Notes: a model not told the origin generated them from the letters alone. DNA of 64,000 nucleotides from Nageia nagi (GCA_050084985.1 JBITNC010000001.1:211420001-211484000); one strand, 5' to 3'. Numbered from the stretch's first letter, positions 13,099-27,899 are shown. A program made the numbers and translations.

Positions 13099-15376
13099 GG
13101 TTTTAAGTGGCTTTTTTTTTAAATGCTAAAATATTAAATACAAGAGAAATAACCCTAAATGTAGTAAAGCGATTGTGTGATAATTTATTTAAGATGAAAT
13201 AAATTATGTGAGATCTTTACTTTACCCTTTTTGGATTATGAAAACAAAAGTGAGTGTTGTATGTTTATTTATTTTCTTTTTACAAGCACATAATTGCATA
13301 ATAGGGAAAGAAATTTGTGTTGATCCAAATCCATTTTTTGGATATCATTCTTGAAATTCAAATATGATTAATTTTCATGTATAAATTATGAATAACCAAG
13401 GGATCTTATGTTATATTTATTTATGACCTATGTAAGCTTGAAGAGACTATTGACTTCTATTTATGGATGATTTTATAAATAATGACTTGATATCTTATTT
13501 ATTGAGTTTTGAAAAGATATTTCATAAATGTAAAGTGGTTTTTCCATTTATTAAAGTGAATTTTACTGAATATGTTTATTTACTTAAATATGATTATGCT
13601 TGTAATTATTTAATTTCATATTGATTATATTAAGTTTTAATTAAAGATTACACATGCTTTATTTAATGCAATGAAATATGAGGTTTAGGACCTAACTCCC
13701 TCACCTATAAGCATAAATCTTGGGAAAATAGTTGAGGTTTATAAGATATAATAAAAATAAATAAACCTAATAATAGAGATAGGCTAATATCTATTTAGAA
13801 AATATGATTTATTTATAAATCATAGTGGGTTTTGTCTTTGGGTTATTAAACTTAAGTGGAGACTTACCTATTTTTAAACTCTAAGCAAAAGGCATGATTA
13901 TTCATTTAGGGGATGTGGAATATAGTAGCAAGTTAGGCTAAGTTTAATTGTGAAATTATCTTATGGATTTGAATGGACCTTGAAGTATTAAACTATTGTG
14001 ACATGACAATGGCTATAGATATGAGTTAGATAGATGATGCCATCGATAAATCACCATATTCAAGAAGAAGGTTGTTAGTGAGTTAGAAAAACAAACCTTC
14101 AAGGAACATATAAATGCAATACATGTGAAGTTATTTAATGATTTATATTAAATAATGATAAATGGTACATATTCAAGGAAGATTCTAGACCCATGTATGA
14201 CTTAGCTTGAAACCAATACTAATAAAATTATGAAAAATAGTTCACAAGGTTTTGAAGTAACTTCTAACTTATTTGAGATTGATTTCTTATAAATTACTTG
14301 GTTTAAACTTTAGAAAAAACAAATATGCTCACCTCTCAAATGTTATGGAATGGGTGTTGAAGTAGAGTATTATGTGTTTTTTTTAAAGAGGGTCCTTATA
14401 GTTATGGGTTATATGATTGCCATTACAAGACTTAACATTTTTTAAAGTAGATTGATTGATAGATGATTTTTTATTTTACCTTATTAGATAAATACTAATG
14501 ACCATTTATACAAAATAGTTTGGAGTTCTTTTTCCCAAATTGGGTATGCAAAAAACCTATGTTTTGTAGTATCTAAAATGGAGGAGAAATTAGCCCCCTC
14601 TCAAATGATAGTTAATGAGATATATAAGATATTAATACAAGAAGTTTGAAGAGATGAAGAGATGGATAATAAAGAAGAATTTAGATAACACTATTTATTT
14701 TAAAGAATATGTTAGAAGCTCCTTGAGTAAGAAGTAATCATAGTAACATGGAGGAGGATGAAAGAGGGAAAATTAGACAAAGAAATTTAATCCAAACTTC
14801 AAAGATAGAGACAATATACTTACCATAGAAATTATGGGTCTATTGGTATTTCTAGATATAACTTGGAGTACATGGACTTATGATATGATTAACTTTGTAA
14901 CAAAGAAGCAACATATTGGTGAGTCCATAATGATAAATGCAAGAATTATATTTGCAAATAGAATCCTTGTTAAGAAAATTAATATGTTTTCATTAGATAG
15001 TGGAAGAAAATATGTAATGGGTTGTGAAAGGCTTTATTATGTAAATAGTTTTTAATAGTAAAACTAAAATAATATGTAGGAACTATATGGTAATAGTGAA
15101 GGGTGATAATACCCATGAGAGGGTTTTCATTACTACCATGTTGAATAATATCTATACAATATCTTTTTTATTACTTAACATGCTTATTTCTCTTTTATCT
15201 TTTTATTTTTGAAAATATTAGGAAGTCAATCTATTATAAACTAAATAATGATATTCTATTCAGATTGAAATTGTTAGTCTTTTTTAAGACTTAGTTAAGG
15301 TAAAGTAAAACATGACTAATCCTTAGAGAATGAATGGTTAAATCTTGGTTGAACTTCAAAAAGTATGGTTTATGGG
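13099..15376. other. No gene seen
   Basis: AT-rich sequence with only short, compositionally simple ORFs (for example 14834-15055). No motif I could assign on either strand. It is probably old, unrecognisable transposon sequence. Confidence 0.5.
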
Positions 15377-16110
15377 TGTCAATTCATCATTTAATTTATC
15401 AATCTGGGTTAAGTGTCTAAAGGCTATATAGTGATGGTCCTATTCCTTTACTATGATTTAATAACACATTCTTGCAAAATAAAAATAACTAAAATAGTAA
15501 ATTGGTTAACCAATAAGATGCATAAAATCACACTCTCAAAGCTACAAAAAATATTTCAAATTAATCTTAGAATTTTAAAGAGCTACTCTTTTATTCAATA
15601 TTGTTATTCATAAAATAAAATAGATACAATGTTTTTTAAGAAAATATTATTCTTGATCTATTACATTCTAACTCATACATTCTAATATATTCCAACCACT
15701 TTTATTGTACATAAGAAAAATATTTATTCTTATTTTTCACTATAAGTAAAATCCATAATAACACATTACAATAAAAACAACCTATCTCCATGGCTAGCAA
15801 TGATTTATTCTCCGATAGCTTGCAAAACTAGGATCTAAAATTGTAGAAGTCATAACTTTCTCATTACATAATCATTTTCAATTATATAAAAATATATGAG
15901 TACCCACTTTCACAAGGAATATCTCCTCCAAATGTTACATAATTTTAATTCTATTTAGCCCTCCAAAATAATTCTATTCCAACATGTACTTTTCTAATTC
16001 TAAACATGCAATCTCATTTCTAGTGCTTCAAATCCATGGAAGATGGAGTGCTTTGCTAGTTTGTAATTTTTTGAAGTATGGTTACATGGAAATGTCCAAT
16101 ATTTTTCCTT
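15377..16110 (+). repeat. Dispersed repeat, copy 1 (partner at 63183)
   Basis: Matches 63183-64000 in the same orientation from tgtcaattcatcatttaatt through gcttcaaatccatggaagat (near 16025 and 63916) and on to the window end of the partner. The partner has an extra 75 bp or so near 63375-63450. The TGT start suggests an LTR, but no polypurine tract or PBS was seen. Confidence 0.75.
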
Positions 16111-19100
16111 AAAATTTGGTGTTGAAAATATTTACAAATATGTTCCTCATTTTGTTTGAGAATGATTCAAATCCAAACCTATTCTTTAGTAATACAAACT
16201 CTATTTTGACTTATTCTGATTTTACATGATTCTTGATCTTCATCATTATTTTTAAGGTTTGACTATTTATAAAGCCTCATAATTCTAAAGTTAGCACAAT
16301 TCTAAAGTATTTTATCATTATTAATTCTAAAGCTCCTTTTATGACTTTCTAAAATGTGAGTAGTTTACATTCTAAAGCTTAATAATTTTGAATTTCTCAG
16401 GTTCTTAAAGAAGTATGAAGTGTGAACTATTCTAAAAATCACAACAGATTATGGATCTACCTAATAAAAGGTTTCTAAAACTACTTTTAATTTTGTAATT
16501 TGACTTCCCTAATCAAGTCTAATTCTAGGACTACACTTCTTTGAAGTTGATTAGAATTCTTATACTAGTAGCACTCAGGTATCAAAAATGACTTTGGAGT
16601 TGTATCTGAATAGAATCTAATTCTGAAGCTAAGTTTGAACAATATTGAGATATAATATTTTTCCCCTTTTATTTGTCTTAAAAAAACACAAAGCATTATA
16701 TTTTAATACAAAATGTAAAATATTAGCAAATAATAAAATATAACATATTATTCCTAATTAGACTAGTTAAGCATATAAAATATGTAATACTATTAGTTTG
16801 AAGTTACCATCTTGCACATATCCTAAATTTTGGCTCTAGAAATATCCTCTAATATTGATTTACTTTGCTTTAAATATTGGTGGTTGAAGGCTCCATACTC
16901 CAACACATGAAGTCCAACTATAGATTCTAGCCTCTAAATATTATCTTTGAAATTTTATCAAATTTTGGGAATGCTTGATCACTTTATCAAGACTTTAGAG
17001 CTTTGTGTGAAATTTTAGAGCTCTATGTATAACTTTGAAGCTTTGTATGTAGATTTAGAGGTCTATAATAGAAATATGAAATTGAATGTTAGTTAACATC
17101 GAGTATTTTTCTATATCTACTTAGAAAACATTTGAAATTTCGTATAAAAATTATGGAGTTATTATTTAAAAATCTAAAACTACTATGGCTAGGAATGAAA
17201 TAGAAAATATGTATTGGAGACCAACTTTGCAAATGAATTATGTCAGACTGAAGGGGACTTGAAGGCTGAAATTTAAACCTTGAATAGTTAAATAACCAAG
17301 AACACTTGGTATAAATTTCAAGGCATGTGAGAAAATGGTTCAAAAGTTATAGTCCTTAAAAAATGATAATGTCTCACTTTTGATAGCTAGAAAATACATA
17401 GAAAAATAGTTTTTGAAGTCATTTTGGAAGATGAACTAGGAAAAACTATGAGGTAGTTAGAGGTTCAAATTTGAATCAAAAATAGCAGATACTAAATTAA
17501 ATACATGATTCAAATTTCATATCATTTGGACATCTAGATAAGAATATATAAGTGTTGAAAAATGGAATTTTTAAACTTTTTTACAACTTGATAGACCTTG
17601 AAAAAAATGATAGATACAACTTGAGGTAACATCAGATGGTTGAACAGTGTATATTTAAAGTTCTCTCTTTTTTTCACTCTAATAATTTTTATTGTAACCT
17701 CTTTTTTCTCTATTGCTTCAACTTCTTCATCTTCTCTTACACCATGCAAATTCTTTTATTTTTATCCCTTTTTAGAAGTTCTTTGATTGAATATATAAAT
17801 GCATAGAATGTATAGATCCTAGAATGTAAATCCTCTATCTTTATACTCATTGCAACTACCTACAATTCTCTTGATATGGCCTATGTTACTTCTCCCCCAC
17901 ACTTGAACATTTACATGTCCTCATGTAGACCAATAAATACTAAACAAAAATGAAAAAAGATAATGAAATACAAAGATTGCAAGAGTTGTTCCAATACCAC
18001 TATGTTATATAGCATTTTATCTTCCAAGTGCAAATGCTATGTATAAGCACTTCTAGGTTCAAAACACATTTTTACTTAAATAAATATGCACTCACTTATA
18101 AAAATATTGGGTTAATTAGCATTCTTTTCTTACAATAGTATGTTTTCATAATATAAATACAAAAAGATAACAACATAAGTGTGCAATTGAAGCCTCATCA
18201 AATTTATTTCTTATTTCAATTAATGCTATGATTTTGGGGAAGGATACTAAAGTAAGTATAATACATATTAATATACACTAGCTAAATCTAACTAGAACAT
18301 AAAGTGCATACCTATCATTGTCAAAAACTTCATGTTTTGAAGAATGAACTCAATATTTTTGTAAATATGTCCATCCTTGTTTCAATCCTTAGGAATTACT
18401 TCTTTTTTTAGATGTTAACAACTCTTTTATACATCCACAAACCTATTGTAAATTTAATTTTCACCCATGAGGATACCAACAACTTGATTTTTAACCTCAT
18501 GATTGCTAACATTTTTTTTCATTTTTTTATGGGATGAAACTATCTCAATTCAGGTACTTTTGTAAGTAACTTTGGTGCTAAAAAATTCTAGAGCTTTGTA
18601 TTTATTTTGCAAGTTTTAGAGATTTGTATTTTTCAAATTCTAAAGTTGACATAAATTTATCATTTGTAGAAGTATAAAGCTACCATACTATCAATACTAT
18701 GGAACTTCCTCTTATCATCATTATGGAGCTCTATATTTTGTAGACTTTGGAGCTGATAGAACCTTACTACTTCAAAATCAAACCTCTAGCATTCTTGCCA
18801 AAATAAATTTGTGACACTCCTACCAAATAAAATTTTTGGTTACCCACCAAATAAAATACACTATAAGCACTCTTATGGTACCTTTAAAAATAGAGAATTT
18901 CAATTTTTTTTTCTTTTTATGGTTGAAGAGGAGACTTACATGCACACAAAGTGATGTCACTTTGTTGCTAATACACTACTACAAATCTTAACTCTATATG
19001 GACCTTCCCCTTTGATCAATATCTTTCTATAAAATTTTAGATACCTAGAAACTAATAAAAATATTTCAATTGGAAAGAAATATAATCTTTAAGCATTATG

Positions 19101-19249
19101 GAATTATACCTTCATATGACTGCTACACACCCAATGTGCTCTTTAAACTATAATTGCTTCATTAATATACTTATGATGTTGCATGGGACTCTCAAATTGT
19201 GATGCATAACACTTAAACTAGTAATCATAAAGAATATTTAATACCTCTC
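16111..19249. other. No gene seen; simple AT-rich DNA
   Basis: Many short phrases built on ttctaaagct and ttagagctttgtat recur at 16260-16640, 16985-17075 and 18590-18760, including one clean 20-bp array. The ORFs at 17089-17343 and 17534-17749 on the minus strand look like chance ORFs. Confidence 0.5.
16994..17073. repeat. Four tandem copies of a 20-bp unit
   Basis: Units start ttagagctttgtgtgaaatt (16994), ttagagctctatgtataact (17014), ttgaagctttgtatgtagat (17034) and ttagaggtctataatagaaa (17054). Looser copies occur near 18590-18760. Confidence 0.8.
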
Positions 19250-20740
19250 TGATAAGCCATTCTAGGGCTCACTCCTCAAACATATCCTAGGAGAGGGACA
19301 TTTGAATTCTATATTCCAAACTAGTCTAGACAAACTCAAACATGCATAAAATATCTAATCACTTGTAGGAATGAAAAATATAAAATTAAACTTGCAAAAA
19401 ATACTTTCAAATCCAGCATCTAGCTATGATAAGCAATTATAAGATTAATGTAATAAAATATCTCCAATATTCCAATGACTTGATTAGGAAGTAAAATGGT
19501 ACTTCAACAATGTAAAAATGCACCACAAACCCAACATCTTATTTGAAGAGACAAAATAGAATTTAAGTAACAAAAATATCACTCCAAATCCAATGTTGCA
19601 CTTAGGAAAAAAAATAGATATTCCAAGCAATGCAAAACAACTCCAAAACTCAACGTTCAAGCATAGAGTGACAAATAGAAATATTTTGATATTAAAATAT
19701 AATTATATATCAATAATATCAAAATTACAATATTTTTGTCAACCTAAGGAGTTTTTACCATGACTATCTCCAATAGGATTATTTTGGATGGCTCCAAGGC
19801 CTCACCACTCCTAGAAGTAGTCAGGAAAGATAAGGTCTCATTTGTAGTAACTATGATGGAACCAATAATGTTCACAATATGGTTAGAGTAAGTTCAAGGG
19901 TTGCCTCTTATCCCCTTGATACCCTAAATGCAAGTTTCCCTACAAGTGGAAAATATAGAGTCTCCACTCAATCCAAAATAAAAGGGTTTAATAACAAATT
20001 TAGCAAGTATCATAATGACTATGAGTCCTTTTATAGGATAGAGTTATCATCTTCTAATCTTGCATTGAGATGATCCAAAGGTGGACAAATATGATTTGTA
20101 TGCTCATGTATACAATGTCTAAGATGAGGAGCCTTGGTGTGGATGAAATCACATATAAGGGATAATAATTCTAATGTACAAGAGGGGGTGATGTTGGAGC
20201 ACCTCATGATCAGTTCCATAGGTCCAAATTCAAAGGAGGGTAACCTAAGATCTTATGATGCTCACATGCCCCACATCCATGCTAGGGAGTCATCCACTTG
20301 CCTTGAGATTGCCAATGCCTATTTTGAAGTGTCACATCTAGCCTTAGATATCCAAATTACCTTATAGTAGATGCAATCATGTAAGGGGATGTTCTACCTT
20401 TAAGAGGGGATCACTAACAACTAGAGATACATTTAATGCAAATATTACAATCATAAAGGTTAAAATATGCAATGCCTCATTTTAGGAGATTAATATTATA
20501 ATTACAAATATAATTTTTTTGTTATCACAAATACATCATTATTGGAATTTTATTAATTAAACTAAATACAAATAAATAAATAAAAGGATAATTTATTCCA
20601 TAAGAGCTTTGCTAAGTATCTAAGTAGAATTTACATTATTTTGGTCAATTTCTACCAAATTATACAAAATCACACCTAAATTAATGTTCCCATTTATTAG
20701 AGGTGAAATAGGGAAAATACTTAAAAATAGGTACATTACA
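19250..20740 (-). mobile_element. LTR of a minus-strand retroelement (3' LTR)
   Basis: Read on the minus strand it starts TGTAATGTACC at 20740 and ends GAATGGCTTATCA at 19250. The first 690 bp (20740 to about 20049) match the LTR-like unit 45419-46101. The last 20 bp match the LTR end at 24326, but the 800 bp between (19270-20045) match neither, so this copy is a variant or contains an insertion. A purine-rich stretch (ggatatggaggact) precedes it on the minus strand. Confidence 0.6.
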
Positions 20741-23700
20741 AGTCCTCCATATCCAAATTGCTTGTCCTCAAGCAATTTGAAAAATCCATTGCTATGGTAG
20801 ATTCTTCTTGATCCTCTTCTTTATCTTCCTTAAAACTGATCTTTTTAATGAGGATAGAATCAATAAACTCTAGCTTATCTTCATCTTTATCCATGGGGCA
20901 TGTTTTGAATCTACAAACTTTGGTTCTTTGAGACTCCAAAATGTGTCTTAACTTGATCCTTCTTCATCCCTTATGACTATATTATGCATTATTGTTTTAT
21001 ACCATATATAGAAGTGGTCTCTCCCCTCCCAACCAATCAAGAGTAACTCAGTATAGAATAGTAACTAGGGGTATCCACTAAGAGTTAAATATACCAATAC
21101 CTTAATAACTACCATCCATTTTGCTTTCTCTAATATAGTCATGTTTATGAGGCAAGATGTTAAACTCTTCAATGTTCCCCTTCCATTAGCCATTATCGAT
21201 GAATTATTAGCCTTTCTTTTACTCATGTTTCTTACTAAGGCTATTCCAAATATTGTTAAAAGGTTTCCTTCAAAACATAATGCAATAACAATTTTGAAAG
21301 GTATTACTTTATCCTCAATACTTCCATTTGAGATAGTGCAAGGTATCTTCATGATTACTATGTTATATGTCCAAGTGTGTGCAATCCTATTTGCACTAAA
21401 TGTGATAATCCTAAAGTTTTTATGTAGTAACTTCTCATAATATATAGCTTTAATAAAAAATATGAACTTGCTTTTAGTAATGATGGTATGGTTAATCCAT
21501 ACCTTCCATAGTAACGAGTTATTTCCTACACCAATTTCCTCTTCAACCCATCTACCACATGTACCTCATTATTATGGATAGAACAAGTTTATTCATTATT
21601 CTTATAAACAAAAATTCTCCTTTCTTGTATTGCTTCTTTATTGTTGTCTCCTCCATAAATGTTTTTAGCTTCTCTTCACATTGTCTAATCACATTATTAA
21701 CTAACTCATGTGTGGTGAAAGAAGTAAATAAATCTTATTTCTAAAAATCTAATAATGTAGATATGAGCAATGGGTAGATGTAATCACTTTTATTAATGAA
21801 TATGATCATAATGTTTATCATGGTTGTGACAACATTATCAACATGCTCTTCTCTTTCCAAAGTAATGAAGTATCAAAATATTATGTAGATTAACTAATCC
21901 ATGTTCAATTACCACATGACATTGCCCATTCTAGTTCTTGCAAATACCTCAAGCATAGTAACTCTTTTAGGAAATTGGTAACTTATTGTTCCCAAGTTTT
22001 TGAATTTATCAACCATGAGTTGAAACATCCTCCTCAAATTATTATCATCATATGAAGATTTTGGTAACAAAATTATTAATATCTCACCTGAGGGTGCCAT
22101 GATCCATCCCTTGACTTTTGAATGCTTCAACAAACTTCTTAAAAGTACCATAAATATTTTCAAGCTCTCTTGTATACCTTCAAATATCATAGGACCTATA
22201 GTTGTTTAATTTAGAATTTTATCTTTCAAAATGTTATAGTCTCCTTCTATGCCTATAGTGTTTCTAAAAATTATGAATTTGCTTTTCATATTTGTGTCTT
22301 ATTTTTCCACTTAAAATTCAAATGATAAAGCATGTAATTTCAAAAATAAAATTTATTATTTCTACTAAAAATAAAATAAAATATTTTTACCTTTTTCTTC
22401 TTATTTCTCCCACTTAAGAATAATTAAAATATGAAATATTCAAATTACTTAAACATGTAATTTTATTCTTATCATGATGGAATGGGCTAGTCAAATCTTG
22501 AACCTATGGGTTATAGGCCCAAAAGAATAACTTTTGAATTGGGTGCATCTTATTGAAGTTCAACATCCACATACACAAGCTAAATAATGGCAAGTTAATT
22601 TCAAATTTTGAAATATGTTTAAGATAATAATCATTCAACCTTCAAGGGATGAAATTTTGTAAGATCATAGAAACTAAAGCCTCCTATACACCCAACATTT
22701 CACTTCCAACCTTAAATTTTGGACACAATAGCAATATTACTCCAACATCTTCTTCTTAGGCATCCATGGTGTAGATACCATTGTGAAATTTAGTCAATAT
22801 TAGCAAATTAACTCTCCTTTCTTCCAATTATCTCCTTATAGTGATGTGAAGTTCCAAATTTTCTAGAAAATAATGGCTAGTATGTCTAGTGACCCTGTAA
22901 AATTATCAATACTTATCTTCCATGATGAAAATTAATTAATACTTACAAGTATTATTACTTATTATGTAGTCTCACTCCCAATTAGCCTTAATGAGATAAT
23001 GTTCCACTTTAAGTATCTTTGAAATACAACAAATATTTCAAAAAACCCTTTAATAGCTCAACATTTATCCTTCAATAGCTCAAAACATAGTAAGGTGTTC
23101 AAAAAATCTTTCAAAATCCCAATGTTTGGCCCATAATATCCTTAGGAAGCTAAATTAACTTTAAAAAAATCTTTGTTTTGCTATGCTTGCCTTAGAATGA
23201 CTCCAAAACATAGCTTAAACTTTAAAATCTCCCTCAATATGCCAACATTCACCTCAAGATTAATCCAAAATGCATATCAATCTTCACAAATATCCTTAAA
23301 TTGCTAACTTTTAGCTTATGGGACCCTCAAAATGTAGCAAGGAGCTTATAAATACCCTTGGTATGCAAACATCTAGTTAGAAATTATCCAAAAACATACG
23401 ATAAGCCTTAAAATCCTCTTAGTTACCCAAAATCCACCCTTAGGTGGACTCAGGATGTAAAATGAACCTCTGAAAAGCATTCAAAGCACTAACATATATC
23501 TCTTAGAGAGCTCAAAAATGCCCTTAGGAATGCAATGTTCATCTTTAAGTGACCTAAAAATATAATGTTTGACTTCAAGTGATCTTGAAATGTAGGTTTA
23601 GGCATAAAAATACCCTCAAAACACTAATATCTTCCTTATGAAGACCTTAAAATGTTGAACAAGCCTTAGAATGACTACTAGAATACCAATGTTCTCCTTC

Positions 23701-24310
23701 CAGTTGGCCCAAAATGCTAATGTCTAGCTTCTGATGAGCTTAGACTCTCTAGAAAAATCCTTATTCCTTCTTCAAATTTAGAATTTTTGATAATAATCTT
23801 CCAACTTGAAATAAAAAGTGTAAAATTTTTTAAAATGTACCTTTTCAAGATGGATAAACCTCCTTAATATTTCATAATTCAAAATTAGGACTAAATTATG
23901 ACCAATAACTTTCTAAAAGGATGAAATAAGGCTTCTAGATCCCTAAAATCTTGCTCCAAACTTCTAGATCCTCTAAAAACTCTCTCAAAATGACCACTAT
24001 CATGTTAGGTCAACTCCACTCTTCAATTATGATATCAAGATCTCTCAACCAATAGCACTGTAACCATTATAATCTAACAGAATATCATAACAAGTCTCCT
24101 TCAACTTCTCTAACTCCTTTAGCAATATCTTGTAGCAATAAATTTTGAACTCTTCCCCAATAGGGGAAAGATCTCCAACTTCTTTCAACAAATCTTCTAT
24201 TTGTGCTACCATTGTGATGTGGGTATCCTACATCTTTAAACTCTTTTCAACTCCAACTCAAAATCCTTAGTGAATGATATCCTTGATTCTAATAATATGG
24301 TATAATCAAG
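20739..24310 (-). pseudogene. Interior of the minus-strand LTR element, unclassified
   Basis: The region lies between an LTR (19250-20740) and a PBS plus LTR (24311, 24326). The one persuasive coding piece is at its 3' end: an acidic ORF, 20939 to 20736, rich in D, E and K and ending LRTSNLDMEDL with its stop codon inside the first LTR bases. Upstream, weaker open stretches at 21065-21352 and 21909-22190 show no motif I can name. No RT, integrase or knuckle was recognised. The interior is only 3.6 kb, so the element is either non-autonomous or too decayed to read. Confidence 0.45.
23030..23740. repeat. Degenerate minisatellite, about 60-bp unit, about 11 copies
   Basis: A phrase close to cctcaatatgccaacattcacctt recurs every 55-70 bp, for example near 23110, 23233, 23291, 23357, 23484, 23526, 23617, 23682 and 23711, each followed by an aaaat(g/a)ta-rich part. 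Copies are strongly diverged. Confidence 0.65.
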
Positions 24311-24322
24311 GCTTTAATACCA
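24311..24322 (-). promoter_or_regulatory. Primer binding site, initiator-Met tRNA type
   Basis: On the minus strand this reads TGGTATTAAAGC, 10 of 12 matches to TGGTATCAGAGC, 3 bp inside the LTR end at 24326. It fixes the minus orientation of the element. Confidence 0.7.
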
Positions 24323-24325
24323 CTA

Positions 24326-24880
24326 TGATGAGCCATTCTAAGGCTCTATTGAATAATTTATTGACCCCTAAGATTAACCTAGGTAGAAACTATGCTGAAC
24401 ATTAACATTTGATCATAACAATAATAATTTGAAACATAATATAAGAGAATCAAATAAAGTGATACTCCAAATATTGGATCAAGATAACACTAATACACTA
24501 ATGAGAAAGGAATAAAGCAATAGCTACATACCTATAAATCCTTATCTATAAGAAGTTGATTTTATGCAAATTGGAACTTACTGAAGTATGTGATCTTGAT
24601 ACGCAAACCCCATGGAGCATACTAAAAAGAAGGTAAGCACATGTATGTACACTAGCTTGGGTGCTAAGTATAGAAATAGAAGTGTAGATGTACATGGGAG
24701 TACATACACTAGGGTTCTTGATGAGTATATTTTACCACCAAGATTCAATGCATAATATAATATCAATAAGCTAAGCCAAACATATATTTATGAAATATGG
24801 AGTGATAGATATGCTCAAATGATAACAAGATCCCAATCTCAATAGGTGGCATTAAGAAACACCTAAAAGTAGGTATCACC
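24326..24880 (-). mobile_element. LTR part (5' LTR, 3' portion) of the minus-strand element
   Basis: Starts on the plus strand as tgatgagccattctaagg, the reverse of an LTR end in CA. From about 24360 to 24870 it matches 44935-45415 (shared cctaagattaacctaggtag, aagtgatactcca, cactaatgagaaag and gataacaagatcccaatctc). Beyond 24880 the match stops, so the 5' part of this LTR is missing or replaced. Confidence 0.6.
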
Positions 24881-25374
24881 TATTGAGATGAAATCTTAAT
24901 GCTTTCCCATGTAATCATACTTACCTTTAAATATGAAAGAGTACCTCAATATAGAAGCTAGCACCAATGCCAGGGTACCTTGCACAAATAAAGTAAAGAT
25001 TACATGAGATATGTCTTAACTGGGCCAACATAACATATATGATATAATATGATATTAATATAACAAAATGATATAATATTAATATAATAAGATATCTAAG
25101 TGGGGACCACATTGGGTGTCAATAGATGCCTCCCTTTGCAAATATAATGAAATGGAATGTTATTGAAATTTAATTATGTTTGCAAATAAAGTAGAAAAAC
25201 AAAGAGAATAAGAAAAAAATGATACTTCCCTATTTTGTATTGGAACCATTTGATCATCAAGGATTGATGGTGTATATTGGCCCCTCTTTACATTGGTTGT
25301 GAGATATAATATCTTGCATGAAGTAGAATCAACCAAGAGAAAATAATAACCTAAAATAGAGAGACAAAAGATAA

Positions 25375-26110
25375 CATCTTCCAAAATATATGTCTTAAAT
25401 AATATGTTAGATCATAATATTTTGAAAAATTATATCATAATACTAATTTATAATACCCCAATTATTAAAAAAGAGTATATCATAATAATTGTCATAAGGT
25501 GATCATAAAGTGATGGCTAACTCATTAAAGATATAGAAATCATAATTAGAGTGAATCATCATAAATGATATAGAAAGTAGCACGAATGATGAAATAAATA
25601 TAATATGCATACATTATCTTTAGAGCACCAAATATTCTATTCATAGATATATATTTTCATAGAAATACTCAATATTTAATTCATATATGCATACATACAA
25701 GATCATAATAAGATATGTTAACATCATTATGAAGTGCATGCCCTATTCTTAGATGCAAATGTATAAACATAAATATTTATAATGAATAATGGTTGGTTTT
25801 AGAAAACAATGCCTGACCTTACCATTGATAATCATTTCAAATGTGAAAGGCCTAGTATGGATAATAATGCTAGAGTGATCATTGTTATTAGCATAGATGT
25901 TGAGGATCATAAGAAAATTGGCTTTGTATTTTTCCTTAATATTAAAATGAAATAATATCTTCCAAAAATAATATAGATCTTAAACATGTTAAATCATAAT
26001 GTCATAAAAAGTTATATCATAATATAGATACTTAATATCCAAATTATTATAATAAAAGGATAATAACAATTATCATAAAGTGATGGTTAATGCCCTAAAC
26101 AACAAATGAA
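25375..26110. repeat. Two diverged direct copies of about 170 bp, 580 bp apart
   Basis: Blocks at 25375-25560 and 25955-26110 share atcttccaaaa, tgttaratcataat, ttatatcataata and ataaagtgatggytaa in the same order. Confidence 0.6.
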
Positions 26111-27899
26111 GTGATCATAAAGAGGTCATAATGAAGTGATCATAACAATAGCATAGCAATATTTGATCAAATAAGCATAGTGTATAAGCAAATATCATAA
26201 GTGTAATGATCCTGTTATATCTCAAATTTGAATGAATCCTTAAAAACTCATCATGGTTTTAATATCATCAAAAGTATTTGAATGTAAATAAGATCATGGT
26301 ATTAATAATTATATTTCAATATATACCATATATTTTATAAATTGATGCTAGCTTCAAGATTTTGTGTGACAGGTAATAGGTCAATCCAGCAAAAGAAATA
26401 GGATGGAGATCATAGATGAGTGGTTATAGGAATAGAGTGGTAAGAGAAAAGAAATTATTGGCATTGAATTACTAATATATTCATAAGGAAACCTCATAAA
26501 TCATATATATTCACATTAAAAATATGTTTTTGACAATACCTCTATATGCGGGTGTGTATGAGCACTAATAAATTTATCTTGTAGAATGAAGGGATCATCA
26601 TAAGTAAATATGTGTGTTAAAAGGTTGATATGCATTTTATAAGTTTATTTACTAACTAAAAGGAATATTCCATTTATTTAAATTCAAATTTTAACTATAA
26701 ATACTAAATTTTATTAGTAAAAATAACACTTAGGGGTAAGAAGGATCATCTATATTTTATTAATAATTGCAAGATAATTTTGGCACCTTTTAAAAATAAT
26801 TAGGTTACCTTCCCCACATAAATTATTATTTTGTGTTAGATGAAAATGATTTGATAAAAGCTTTTATTCCTTTGTGAATTATGTGCAATAATTTTTGTAA
26901 GGTATAAGGTAGAAGGCCCAAAACCCCCTCACAAAAAATATAAATCTCCACCCTATGTATGAAGTTGATAGGATGGAAAAATAGTGATTTCCTTGGAAGG
27001 ATTATACCACATTTTTACTATAACTATTGAGGACCCCTAGTGGAATACTATCCATATTCTCTTGTTTCTATCCCTTTCAAGAGTCTTGGTCTAGAGTCCC
27101 ATGGAGAGAGGAGTATCTCCTCAATTAGCCAAGTGCTCCTCTATATTTTTACCCTTTAGATGTGTAGAATCCTATGTCTAGTATTTGATACAAATAATTA
27201 GAGGATATGTTATTTAATTTAGTTATTTTTATATTTTAATAAGAAGTTGTTGACATTTAACTCTTCAAGTACAAGTTTGTTACTTTTTTCTAAGAGTAAA
27301 TTTATTTTATTTTGAGTTCACGTGGTTAGATGTATGTGAAAAATATAGTAATTTTCTTGAATATTTATACATGTAAATCTATGTCATTTTATGATAAATA
27401 TGAAGTACTACATGTATTTATTTATCTTTAAAAAATAAGGTAACTAATATTGAAATGATGAATCTTATTTTCTTATAAAAATTACATTAGTATTTAGGTC
27501 ATGTGATTTAATACTTAGTGTAAGTACACTATCTAAGGGGATTCATAAGATTACTATAACTCTATTTGTCCCTAGAACCTCTAATGGCAAGAATTTATTT
27601 TTATATTGAACCATTAGAATAACCTTCCCTTAGAAACCCCACTTCTTGGATCTTTTACTTTAATTAATTCCCAAGATAATGTCTACCATCCCCATCCACT
27701 AGACTAGTGAAGGCAAGTAGAACACATGTAGAGGCTATACTAATAAAATTGGCTTCTACTCTTTGGATTGAAGAGTTTGGGGAATCCTCATAGAGGGTAT
27801 TTTAGCATATATTTTGATACCATTATAGTTCATGAAATGGTCCCTAGGGTCTTGCATTTTATATACATGTCTATTAACCCCCTCATAATAGTGTCAAAC

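Noticed and set aside
18901-18985. Possible tRNA or other small RNA genes in gene-free stretches
   Set aside because: No cloverleaf-compatible sequence with A and B boxes was recognised here or elsewhere in the window.
21065-21440. Opposing ORFs of 95 and 99 codons
   Set aside because: Both strands are open over the same AT-rich stretch and neither shows a motif; at most unreadable retroelement remains.
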